From Hypsibius dujardini (taxonomy: Eukaryota; Tardigrada; Eutardigrada; Parachela; Hypsibiidae), in NCBI GenBank assembly GCA_001579985.1, contig LRSR01003941.1:1-24268 (forward strand): DNA of 24,268 nucleotides. Direction: 5' to 3'. The position numbers were made by a program, and so were the translations under genes. Shown here piece after piece: positions 1 through 8,408 of this stretch. Below the pieces are notes generated by a model that was not told where the DNA came from, did not search any database, and saw nothing but the letters and a program-made list of their open reading frames with translations. Each line of letters starts with the position of its first letter. The first letter of the stretch is position 1.

Positions 1-990
1 ACGGAAGGGGACGGACGAGTGACGAACGGGTGAGCGACAAAACACGGACGGGGCTCTGACGGGGTCGGACAGAGATGAATATGAGACGGATGCCGTAAGT
101 CGAGTTAACAGAGAACCTCATGGAAGCCTGACCCTTAGAACGGAACGGTGATGAACCTACTGATCGACTGCCAAATAAGAGGACTGCGACGGACATCCAA
201 TCTCATGGTCGTAGGGTCAAAAGGGAAAATGTATGCGTGGCAAACACTTAGATTCAGTGGTGGCACTGGCACACGAAAGGGACGGAGAGGAGGATGGACG
301 GATGGCAAAACAAAGGGAGCAACCGAAGCAAGAGACGACGGACAGACGGTCGGATTGAGGAACTCACTGGCCGACCGATGCACCGTTAGATGTCTGAACG
401 AAGGGTTGAAGCGTCCACCATATGGGTGACACACTGGCAGCTCTCAGTTAGTCGAAGAGATCGATAGACTGATCGATGACTATTCCACCAGAAAGCTAGG
501 ATATTAAAGCTAGGATTGATGGTCAGAGGCAATATGTAAACGACGAACTGGCGGTCTGTCAAGCGGCCTAACGAAAGGATGGACTAGTGGAAGTTCGACA
601 GGAATACCCCGGAATATTAACTCGAAGTGCGGTAAATGATTTTGTTGCTTCAGTGGACGGTGAGACGGAGTGAGACGTATTAAAACGTCCTAGACGGAAC
701 GAGTTCTAGAGCTGGGAACAGCTCGATGGCAGACATCATCTCGTCACATTAATCAGGAATTAGCCGTTACTGTTAGAATGCCGCTTTTCGTTATACTGGC
801 ATCACGGTGTTTGATACCGCTTGTCCTTCCCGTACTATCATCCAGTGCTTTACTTTTCACATGGAACGGCGCTATTATGCCACTCACAAAAGCTCATTTC
901 ATGTTACACTTTAACCATGCATCTAAATTATAACGTTGGCGTCACGCTTAAAATTAAATGTGTCTCTGTTTTGCTGTTGATTATAGTTGT
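1..990. other. Purine-rich low-complexity non-coding DNA
   Basis: No supported gene. The first ~720 bases recur in short G/A-rich words such as GACGGA and GACGAACGG. Their reverse complement resembles the pyrimidine-rich minisatellite inside the sedolisin intron at 3081-3360. Overlapping open frames at 135-434 fit low-complexity sequence rather than genes. The stretch could be intron or spacer of a sedolisin gene continuing to the left, because the next recognisable sequence is a sedolisin last exon. Confidence 0.6.
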
Positions 991-994
991 TCAG

Positions 995-1282
995 GTGCGT
1001 CCATTATTGCCCTCCTAAATAACGACCGCCTCAACCAGGGACAGTCTTTGCTGAGCTTACTCAACCCCTGGATGTACAGTCTCGGAGCGAACGCCGGCTT
1101 GACCGACATGGTTGACGGCGAAACCATCAGGTTTCAACGCGAACGACACCGCTTCCGGGGTGCAAACCCCAGTCGTACCGTATGGCAGTTGGAACTCCAC
1201 CGTCGGTTGGGACCCGGCGACCAGGCTGGGAACGCCAAATTATCAGGAGCTGCTCCGTTCCCATCGACAAACGGCAACCTAA
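995..1282 (+). pseudogene. Orphan C-terminal exon of a sedolisin (TPP1-like) gene, frameshifted
   Basis: The sequence matches the last exon of the adjacent gene (4289-4598): it shares the core SIIALLNNDRLN, then LLNPWMYSLG, AGLTD and the Ca2+-site region [15 protein letters not shown]. The reading frame moves by +1 between about 1111 and 1131. The first half reads in the frame through MVDG at 1108-1119; the second half reads GFNANDT from 1130 and ends at TAA 1280-1282. A 1-nt insertion or 2-nt deletion would explain this. An acceptor-like TTCAG ends at 994, but the residues that carry the catalytic Ser in the neighbour are missing and no upstream exon is visible. Substitutions against the neighbour are largely synonymous, which implies that it was functional for a long time after duplication. 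It is most likely a tandem-duplication remnant; an assembly error is the alternative for the shift. Confidence 0.75.
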
Positions 1283-1379
1283 TCCAAATAGATCAGCTAT
1301 GCAGAAAGTGTGAGAGTGTGAATACAGAGCCACGAAATTTTTTCATTACCCTTGTTTTACCCTATTCGTCAGCACATTG

Positions 1380-1385
1380 AATAAA
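1380..1385 (+). promoter_or_regulatory. Poly(A) signal AATAAA after the orphan exon
   Basis: A canonical hexamer lies 98 nt past the stop codon of the orphan sedolisin exon. The duplicated unit therefore seems to have kept its own 3' end. Only about 130 bp then remain before the next sedolisin exon. Confidence 0.45.
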
Positions 1386-1517
1386 AATGTTGACAACCGA
1401 TTTCTGTTTGCACGTCCTTAATTAAAGTATACAATTACAGTATATTCCACGACTATCGTTCCCCTCTCACAAGCTAGTAAATCAAAGCCTTCGTTTGATT
1501 GGTTACTCTCAATCGAG

Positions 1518-2127
1518 TATGCATACTTTGTTTGTCCGTCCGACTCTCAACTACGCTGCCATCGACAAGGTGCTCTGGTGGCTGGTGGTGGAGAACAGCA
1601 TTTCTCCGTCGGATATGATACATGACAGTGATTGGATTCACTTCAACGTGACCGTCGGTCAAGCGGAAACCCTCCTGCACACAAAATTCCACCGATACCG
1701 GAACACCCTCAACGGAGAAGAACGAATTCGCACACTGGGCTACTCCATCCCACGGGGACTTCTCTCGCACATCGACATGATCCAACATGATCATGTAAGC
1801 CCACCCGCTTCGGTCGGACTCGAGTGGAGAAACATGGGCCTTTTAAATGGGATCCTGTCCGAAAGGCAGACGGCAAGCCCAAGGTCGCTGTCTCGCAGAC
1901 ATTAAGCGGAGTTTTTGATTTTGCTTCGTGTAACGCCACTTTGTTTCCGAAAAGCGTGACTGTCACACCTGACTGCATCCGTCACCTCTACAATCTGGGC
2001 TATTACAACTTATATTCGGCAGTATTGAACAAGCGCTCCCGATTTGGAGTAGCCGGTTTCCTTGATCAGTGGGCCCAGTTTGGGGCCTTGGAGACGTTTC
2101 TGAAAGAATTCGCTCCGTATGCAACAG
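1518..2127 (+). CDS. Sedolisin exon 1: propeptide C-terminal half and start of the protease domain
   Basis: The acceptor is placed after AATCGAG (AG at 1516-1517), but its pyrimidine tract is weak. The propeptide reads from LFVRPT to HIDMIQHDH in one frame. From about 1830 the homology continues in the frame one base earlier (WDPVRKADG, TPDCIRHLYNL, GVAGFLDQWAQF, LETFLKEFAPYAT). The donor CAACAG|gtgagt at 2128 is strong, leaving one G of a Gly codon. The frame change could be a 1-nt deletion. It could also be a 35-nt cryptic intron, gtaagc at 1795 to AG at 1828-1829, which would restore the frame but has no pyrimidine tract. Confidence 0.75.
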
Positions 2128-4598
2128 GTGAGTAGCAAGGCCAGCTTGAAGGTATTAAAACGAAACTGTCTGTCTCTTGAGTGTCTGTCTGTATGTCTGT
2201 CTGTTTGTCTGTTTGTTTGTCTTTCTGTCTGTCTGTGCCTGATTCTGATTTGTACACTTGTGTTTTTTGTTTTCGGGGGCCAACTTTTCCGTGGTTACCA
2301 TCAACGGCGGCCGCAACGACCAAGGAAACGGTCCAGACAATTTGGAAGCCGACCTGGATGTACAATATGCCGTGTCCTTGGGATATCCGGTGCCAGTGGA
2401 GTACTATTCCACAGGCGGACTTGGCGAGTCCATACCTGATGTGGCCAACGGCGGTACCAACACCAACGAACCTTACCTCGACTTTCTGCACTACATGCTC
2501 GCCCTGCCGGATGATCAACTGCCGCAAACCCTGTCCATATCCTATGGCGATGATGAGTGGTCCGTGCCAGCAATCTTTGCTCGCTCGACGTGCAATTTGT
2601 TTGCGCAGTTGGGCGCACGTGGTAAGGATCGTTGGTTTGGAAATTGCCTCCGAAAATTCAGGTGTATAGTGCAGTATGATGACTGGGTATCAAAATTACC
2701 TCTTTCCCGCTCCTTATTTCTATTATGCTATGTCCATCCTTTAATTTTTCACGTTCCGGTTGTGCGATTTGCTAGTCAGCACCGTTCCAGAGCCTCCTTC
2801 ATTACCTTACAGTAGCATATCATTATCTGACAATCTTACAATTTCTGTCTCCCAGGCTTCTCATCAATCTCATTTCTTATTGCCCGCAGATCCATTTCCT
2901 GGCTTCCCGTCTCTCCCTCCATCTCTGTGTCTTTTCGCATCTCTGTCTTCCAATCTGTCCGTCTCTGGGAGTTCCGTCTTCTTGTCTATTCCTCCCGGTC
3001 CTGTAATCTCCGCCTTTCCGTTTCCCTCTCTGCTCCCCAACTTCATATCACAATCACTCTGACTTTCAATCCCCCCCCCCAACGTTTCGTCCCTCCGCTC
3101 ACCGGCTCTGCCTCTCCGCCTCTGTCTCTCCGCCTCTCTATCACTCGTTCAGTCCGTGTCTTCCCGCCTCTCGGTCCCCCAACGTTCCGTCTTTCCGTCT
3201 CCCCGGTTCTATCTCTCCGTCTCGTCATCACTCATTCGATCCATGTCTTCCCAACTGTCGATCCCCAAACTTTTCGTCACTTTGCTTTCCGGTTCCGTCT
3301 CTCCATCACTCGTTCGGTCCGAGTTTCCTGTCTCGGCTCCCCAACTTACCATCCCTCCGTCTCCCTGAGCTTTCCCTTTCTGCGTCACACCGTGTCCCAT
3401 TTTTTCAGCTGTCTCTCCGCATTTGTTGCTCTCCATTTCTCTGCCTTGCAGCTTTTGGTCTGTCTGCCCAACGACGAGATACAGAAGAACCTGCATTTTG
3501 GGTTACCGAACTTCACCCATAGTCCACAACCCCATTCCCGAACAACCTTTTAACCAAATAAGCGGTTTTAGGTGTGTCCGTGTGCGCGGCAACCAGTGAC
3601 GACGGTCCAGGCGCCGGGTGCCAGACAAATGACGGCACGAACCGGACCCGTTTCGTGACGTCCTTCCCGGCCTCCTGTCCCTTTGTCACTGCAGTAGGAG
3701 GGACTTTTGGAGTCGTTCCGGAGCAAGCGGTCTTTTTTAGTGGCGGCGGATTCTCTCACTTGTTTCCCCAACCGGACTATCAGCAAATCGCTGTGGCTGC
3801 TTACCTTGATGGTCTCGCTAGTAAACAGGCGGGATTGTTCGATCCCTACGGACGAGCCACACCGGATGTGTCCGCCCAGGCCTTGTTTCTCTATATTGTG
3901 AGCAACGGCAGCGATTCTCGGGCTTCAGGCACCAGGTAATGCGCCTCCAGACGAGAGATCGCTTATAAAAACATGTGCTTTTTAATTTTTTTCTAGATAG
4001 TTTACAATATTTCAAAATAATACTTTACATTGTTCTTTGTAATATTTTTGGAGAAGAAGAACAGCGTAATTATACTAGACGTAAATGACATTTTGAAATG
4101 GTAAATTCAATTTAAAACTTATCTGAAGGCTGGTTTCAATTAAGAAGGCTTACGTATTAGTGAAAAATCGTAATAGTCTACCTGAACATAGTGAAAAAAC
4201 AACTGAACAAATACTTTAAGCAAGGTTTATTTGGCCAACGCTATTCGTTCTGAATGGAATTGTATGAGTCCGTTTGTAACGGTTTCAGTGTAGCGACACC
4301 GATATTCTCATCTATCATCGCACTCCTTAACAACGACCGACTGAACAGGGGCCTGTCAGTTCTGGGTTTTCTCAATCCCTGGCTCTACAGCCTTGGGCAA
4401 GACGCCGGACTGACCGACATCATCGTCGGTGGGAGCAACGGTTGCTTCGCTAACGGCTCGTTCACGGGGCTATCTGCTCCATATGTTCCGTTTGCCGGCT
4501 GGAATGCCACCGTCGGATGGGACCCGGTGACCGGGCTGGGAACGCCCAACTATCCGGCGTTACTACGGTCCAGCACAACAGCAGCTCATTCGTATTAG
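1518..4598 (+). CDS. Sedolisin-family (S53) tripeptidyl peptidase 1-like protease, 5'-partial, probably damaged
   Basis: S53 enzymes are acid serine proteases, secreted or lysosomal, that usually remove tripeptides from protein N-termini. Coding parts are 1518-2127, 2277-2621, 3572-3935 and 4289-4598, about 540 codons. Seen in order: the end of the activation propeptide (TVGQAETLL, GYSIPRGLLSHIDMIQ), the catalytic Glu/Asp motif EADLD (Glu 2345-2347, Asp 2357-2359), SYGDDEWS, the oxyanion-hole Asp in TSDDGPGAGC (3595-3624), SGGGFSHLFP, the catalytic Ser in SGTS, and the C-terminal Ca2+-site region TVGWDPVTGLGTPNY. The three internal junctions agree in phase. Oddities: no exon for the signal peptide and N-terminal propeptide is visible, the frame changes near 1795-1840, and the acceptor before 2277 is GG. 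The family call is secure, whether it is active is doubtful, and TPP1 orthology rather than a lineage-specific paralogue is unproven. Confidence 0.82.
2166..2237 (+). repeat. Degenerate (TCTG)n microsatellite in sedolisin intron 1
   Basis: TGTCTG/TGTTTG units fill about half of the 149-nt intron. The conceptual peptides rich in C, L, S and V that it yields are repeat shadows. The array runs close to the acceptor and partly stands in for the pyrimidine tract. Confidence 0.85.
2277..2621 (+). CDS. Sedolisin exon 2: catalytic Glu/Asp exon
   Basis: It encodes GANFSVVTINGG through EADLDVQY (Glu and Asp pair) to SISYGDDEWS and LGARG. The donor CGTG|gtaagg at 2622 is good. The 5' edge is fixed by joining the G left by exon 1 to GG GCC. 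That puts GG, not AG, at the last two intron positions (2275-2276, context TTTTCGG). No other AG lies between the in-frame TGA at 2246 and the exon. Confidence 0.8.
2622..3571 (+). other. Sedolisin intron 2, pyrimidine-rich
   Basis: A 950-nt intron from gtaagg to TTTTAG. It contains no recognisable coding sequence. Most of its second half is C/T-rich and holds the degenerate minisatellite listed separately. Open frames here on both strands fit low-complexity composition. Confidence 0.75.
3081..3360 (+). repeat. Degenerate minisatellite, units of about 75-100 bp
   Basis: Units begin near AACGTTTCGTCC (3081), AACGTTCCGTCTTTCC (3181), AACTTTTCGTCAC (3267) and AACTTACCATCCC (3343). Inside each full unit the landmarks recur in order: CCGGTTC-like, TCTCTCC, ATCACTCGTTCGGTCC-like, then GTCTTCC and a CCCC tract. 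Copies are diverged in length and sequence. Confidence 0.65.
3572..3935 (+). CDS. Sedolisin exon 3: oxyanion-hole Asp exon
   Basis: It starts after TTTTAG with GT completing a Gly codon and reads VSVCAATSDDGPGAGC, then FVTSFPASCPFVTAVGGTFG, SGGGFSHLFPQPDYQ and GRATPDVSAQA. These are hallmark S53 blocks. It ends ASGT + AG before gtaatg, so the catalytic Ser codon (AG|T) is split by intron 3. Confidence 0.88.
4289..4598 (+). CDS. Sedolisin exon 4: C-terminal exon with Ca2+-site region
   Basis: The acceptor GGTTTCAG ends at 4288. The first base T completes the catalytic Ser, then VATPIFSSIIALLNNDR, LGFLNPWLYSLG, AGLTDI, and TVGWDPVTGLGTPNYPALL follow. Stop TAG is at 4596-4598. It has two N-glycosylation sequons (NGS in FANGSF, NAT in WNATV). 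It is the parent-like copy of the orphan exon at 995-1282. Confidence 0.88.
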
Positions 4599-4927
4599 TC
4601 TTGCTTCCTGTTTCACTCAGAACTTTATTCGAAGCTCTGTTTTGAGCGCACAGAATACTGCGGAGAACTAGAGCCGTTTATGTGTAGTGTGCCATTCAAT
4701 TTTGTATAGCTATGTCAGCAAACACCAAGATGTTTTATGGTACAGTATGTATGACTTCGTGTAGGACGAGCTCGGCCCATTCTTCTAATCGTTCATTTGT
4801 GTAATTGTGTGGCCCAAAAGCTTGCGTCAGCAACAATTCTTATATTATGGAACTCAGGATAAATATCAAAATAAACAGTCTTCACTCTGTGGCATCCAGA
4901 ATTCAATTTAGACTCGACTGCCCTTAA
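4599..4927. other. Sedolisin 3' flank
   Basis: No gene seen. A canonical AATAAA at 4870-4875 could serve as the sedolisin poly(A) signal about 270 nt after the stop. The stretch ends at the edge of the fold-back element. Confidence 0.45.
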
Positions 4928-5583
4928 TTGGGGCATTAATATTATTCAAATGTCGAAATCAGAAACACTTCAAGCTATTTATTTTATATAGACCTACTTC
5001 AGTGATGCATTCAAAAGTTATTTTGTCAATAAAATCAGACAGAATGTTTTTTGGTGATATTTTAAAGTTGGAAATACACAAGAAGATTCCATGTTCCTTC
5101 ATTTTCACTGTGAAAACGGTGGTTTTTAGTACTCACTTTAAAACAATTATTTTGGCATTGTTTTATTCCAAATTCAATTTCAAATCAATTGACATAACCC
5201 AATAGTTTTGAGATAATAGTGGGCGGAGCTCTGGGTATCTTTCAAAAAGAACCGATAAATCCAGCGAAGCTGTCCAGTTTTGGTCTATAGCTCCGCCCAC
5301 TGGCTTCAGACTATTTTTTGGCTGATGCCGATCAACTTCAGATTAACTTTGAAATGAAAAATTTCAAAACGATTGTATTTGATGTGGCTCTAAAGATCAC
5401 CATTTTTAGAGTGAAAAGGAAGGGAACTGGAATCTTCCTGTGTTTCCCACTTTGAAATATTGCCGAAAACAATTTTGCCAGACTTTATTTACGAAATAAA
5501 TGTTTATTTTTGTTACTTCAGCAGGTCTATATAAAAAAATATTTTGAAGTGATTTGCATTGTGGCATTTGAATAATGCCCCAA
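4928..5583. mobile_element. 656-bp fold-back element with inverted arms of about 300 bp
   Basis: Ends are TTGGGGCATTA (4928-4938) and its exact complement TAATGCCCCAA (5573-5583). The arms match along their length: both read ATTCAAATG, a CACTTCAA stretch, TATATAGACCT, and AGAAGATTCCA/GGAAGATTCCA inward, meeting at a perfect 13-bp repeat AGTGGGCGGAGCT (5218-5230) / AGCTCCGCCCACT (5289-5301). The central loop is 58 nt. No transposase is encoded, so it would be non-autonomous (MITE or fold-back type). If the terminus is extended to ACTCG/CGAGT with a short insertion in the left arm, TAG flanks both sides as a weak candidate target duplication. Arm divergence by many small indels indicates an old insertion or fast-evolving arms. 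Confidence 0.8.
5484..5508 (-). promoter_or_regulatory. Poly(A) signals for the chitin-binding gene inside the fold-back element
   Basis: On the minus strand two AATAAA hexamers occur, at 5503-5508 and 5484-5489. They lie 225-250 nt past the stop of the ChtBD2 gene and inside the right arm of the fold-back. No nearer canonical hexamer was noticed between 5509 and 5732. Confidence 0.4.
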
Positions 5584-5732
5584 CGAGTTAGCCAAATACT
5601 TTTCGGGAACCAGGGTGAGGAGTTACGAGTAATTTTTCGAAAGAAACTCTCGCAGTATCAAATCTTTTGGAAGAGTGTTTCTGCATCGTTAGTGCCATAT
5701 TTTGTGCAATGAAAGCCGCGGATTTAAGCGAT

Positions 5733-5834
5733 TTAATTGCCTGGGTTAAAAAGTTCGCTAACATCATTCGAGCCGAATAATGACTTCGGTGCCGCCTGGT
5801 CACCGTTCGGCGAGCCAAACCACCATGGAGTGTC
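5733..5834 (-). CDS. ChtBD2 gene exon 4: C-terminal tail
   Basis: The acceptor TTACTGCAG precedes DTPWWFGSPNG and the frame ends NPGN-TAA. 34 codons with stop. The PWWFG aromatic run is a visible feature of unknown role. Confidence 0.82.
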   Translation of the reverse strand, partial: DTPWWFGSPNGDQAAPKSLFGSNDVSELFNPGN

Positions 5835-7692
5835 CTGCAGTAAGAAAATAAATTACGAATAGTCCATTTGGAGTCGGGATAAGTTTTTTATAATTAGAAT
5901 TTTATCAACTAATCTGAGATATTACGCACCAGGAGCACAACATCTTTGCCTTGGTAGAGACGACGGTTGGAGTAGTCGGCGAACTGGCCGGATTGGGAGC
6001 AGTCGACGTTGAAAAACCAGTCGCAAACTAGAACGTTAATTATTGGCAGAAAGAGTAAGAATTTTCAAATTGTCAGAAATGCATCATGTGAGATGTCGTT
6101 TATGAAAACCGGTCATTAAAAAAATTATATCCAATAAGAAAAGTTGCATATGGCCAAATACATAATTATTTTGCGAGTATTATTTTTTAAGTTTTACTTC
6201 ATTTCATGTTTTATATTTTTTTCATATACTTTTTTATATTTTTTGAATATGTATTTTTTTGCTTAACTTTCAGAAATTAGCGTATAACTTTTGATATCGA
6301 TAACAACATCGCTAATGACCAGATTTAATTTACGAGCACCGCAGAGATTTTCCGGATAGGAAATGATGAAAGGACACTCACCCAGGGTAATTTGGTTGAA
6401 GAGCTGAAAACAAAAAAATACTGTTGTTACACAAAGTAGAAGCATGCATTTGAGGATCTGCACACGAACAAACACGGACTAGGCGGAGCCAAAGTCTTAC
6501 GGTTGAGATATTACTTTTTGCCATACAGCTGAAAGACAAACTGAAACTGTCACAGAATTTAGGACACAATCGGTACGTGGATGATTGAGAGATTTCGTAA
6601 ATATAAGTTGAAGGGTCAGGTAAAACACTTCTGTAAAATATTTGGGGAATTGGCCGATTCTACATACTGTACTTATGTCTCTGTAACCAGAATACCCTAC
6701 CGTCAGTTGGTTCGCCGGCTAGGCTATAGCTATGTCACATGATTCCTGTGTATTGAAGTTAGAAAACGTTGAAAACCGGAAGCCAGGTATAATGCAATTT
6801 CTCCTCATATTTCCCCGTCAATTTCGAAACATGAAACTTATATAATAAATAAAATGCATGTGAATAAGTCAAGGGATTGAAATCTGAATGTTTAAACATC
6901 CCTCAAAACTGAATAATTTCACGTATTTTGTCTCTATTATCGCCGTATGAACTTAATTAAAACAACCAATATGCAAAATTTATTTGGTGTCTCAATCATT
7001 TTAGGGCATCAAGGGGCTGAGTTACGAGTGGTTGTAACCGTTGCGGCCATGATTTGAATATTTATGTAGCTGCATGTAGCTCCGTTTCCCTGATGTCTGA
7101 AAAAATTTCGGTCGCCGCTAATAGATTCGAAATTAAGTTTTGAAAACTTTATTATTTTGAATTTTGAAAATTACAATCGTTTTATTATTTTTAAAATGTT
7201 TACAAACTAAATTTTGGATGAGATATTGCCGTAGAAGTCGTTGGGAAAGTCGTCCGCATTATTAGATCAAGGAACCGAAAAGTGATAGAATTGCTTCTAC
7301 ATACTCCAAACGCACCCTGGCTATCAGAGTGTATATACACTTACAGTGGCATTCGGGCAGAGGTAACTGGTCAGCTGGCCGTTGATGTCGCAGCGATCGT
7401 ACACCTGGCATCGCCCATCAGCCGAGGAATCCGCGTAAAAGCCCGGCTTCATCGGGTCGCACTGGATGGTCCGTGGAGTGGGGACGACCACAAGGTTGGG
7501 GTAGTCCGTACCCGCCACGGCGTTGGGGTAGATGGCCTGGATCTGCTCAGCGGTGAGGGCGGCCTTTCCGCGGAGCTTCGCCAGGGCGTCCCACAGCTTG
7601 GGCTGCTGATCCCCGTTGACCACGCCGGCTTTAGCCACCCCAAAAATAGCGGCAACGGCCACGATGGCGACCTGTATAACTATTTTGGCCAT
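5733..7692 (-). CDS. Secreted single-domain chitin-binding protein (ChtBD2, peritrophin-A type)
   Basis: Coding exons on the minus strand: 7692-7345, 6403-6382, 6027-5930 and 5834-5733, giving 189 residues. All junctions have GT-AG borders and fit in phase. Residues 1-22 form a signal peptide (MAKIVIQVAIVAVAAIFGVAKA). A spacer with LTAEQIQAIYPN follows. The ChtBD2 domain has six Cys (78, 95, 101, 112, 125, 133), with PGFYAD, CQVYDRC, YLCPNAT|LFNQ and CDWFFNVDC; aromatic residues in this fold stack on chitin. The tail ends PWWFGSPNG to SELFNPGN. Such proteins act outside the cell on chitin in cuticle or gut lining, often of ecdysozoans. ATG 7690-7692 was chosen because it has A at -3, G at +4 and directly starts the signal peptide; an in-frame ATG at 7794 would bury it. 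It appears intact. The exact ligand and tissue are unknown. Confidence 0.9.
5930..6027 (-). CDS. ChtBD2 gene exon 3: last two domain Cys
   Basis: The acceptor GTTCTAG is followed by TTTGCGACTGG, reading (V)CDWFFNVDC, then SQSGQFADYSNRRLYQGKDVVLL. The donor is gtgcgt. 98 nt, ending in phase 0. Confidence 0.88.
6382..6403 (-). CDS. ChtBD2 gene exon 2: 22-nt micro-exon
   Basis: Between TTTTGTTTTCAG and gtgagt it encodes LFNQITL plus the first base of Val. This is the conserved link between the fourth Cys and the CDWFFNVDC block. Without it the reading frame is lost, so it must be included for a functional domain. Confidence 0.88.
6404..7344 (-). other. Intron 1 of the chitin-binding gene
   Basis: A 941-nt AT-rich intron. 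It contains a short coding-like run at 7205-7262 (minus) described in the findings; otherwise nothing recognised. Confidence 0.7.
7345..7692 (-). CDS. ChtBD2 gene exon 1: signal peptide and first four domain Cys
   Basis: 116 codons in phase 0, ending CPNAT before donor gtaagt (7344-7339). Unspliced, the frame stops a few codons on. Confidence 0.9.
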
Positions 7693-8408
7693 GATGATAA
7701 TAAAAAAAACAAGGGAATGCTCGGCGCACAAAAGAACACGAAAGAGCAGACGGTATTGTGTTTTTTCAAGGTCTAGGAGATTTATGTAACACAAGTATGT
7801 CTGGCCGCCTTCGTGGAGCTTATCATGATGGTATATTACGTAAGATGATATACCTGGAAAAAACAGAATCTAGATCGGATCGAGGCGACGGAAATGGAAC
7901 ACGCGACTACCTGTTTGTCTGCTTCGTTATGATTGTGTCGGTCTCCGAACATGGACGTTAATTTAATGATAAATGCGGCGTGATTATCCGAGACAATTGA
8001 TTGAAGCTATTCAAACCTGCTGGCAATAGCGTCTTGTGCGACCCTGGGCGCACATTTTCAGCCGCCGACACTGTGGAAAAACATACCTTTGTGAATTAGT
8101 TATCCGAAATATTTTCACCTGCATGAGAGGAAATAAAGAAATCGAGCAGATGAAGTACATCGTTGACTAAGATACTACCGAATAAGACGAGGAAAACTAA
8201 CGCATAAAGACAAGGATTTTCATAGAATATTCGAAATCGGTCTTCGGCATTCAAGAGGCACGCTCTGATGTGCTAAATTAATGGCCTTTCTAATCGGTGA
8301 AAGTGGACGCGGTCCTTCTCTGCCGTTCCTCTAGCGAGCCTTTACAATAGCTTTAACTGCAGCTTGAACAAGTCCCCCTGCGATTTAGGCTACAAGTGTC
8401 TTTCTACT
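7693..8408. other. Upstream region of the chitin-binding gene
   Basis: It should hold the minus-strand promoter, but no convincing TATA box was found. A minus-strand segment with acceptor TTTTCCACAG and donor CAGCAG|gtttga around 8027-8075 could be a 5' untranslated exon; support is weak. No other gene seen. Confidence 0.4.

Noticed and set aside
778-930. Short hydrophobic frame starting MPLFVILASRC, possible signal-peptide exon of the sedolisin gene
   Set aside because: It ends in a stop after about 50 codons, has no donor at a useful phase, and shows no S53 propeptide motif.
5002-5205. 67-codon frame similar to part of the minus frame at 17442-17846 (TVKT...SKFN)
   Set aside because: The similarity follows shared repeat DNA inside fold-back arms, with no other coding evidence.
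7693-7794. Upstream in-frame ATG of the chitin-binding gene at 7794
   Set aside because: It would put a 34-residue extension before the signal peptide; ATG 7692 has a strong context and begins the hydrophobic leader.
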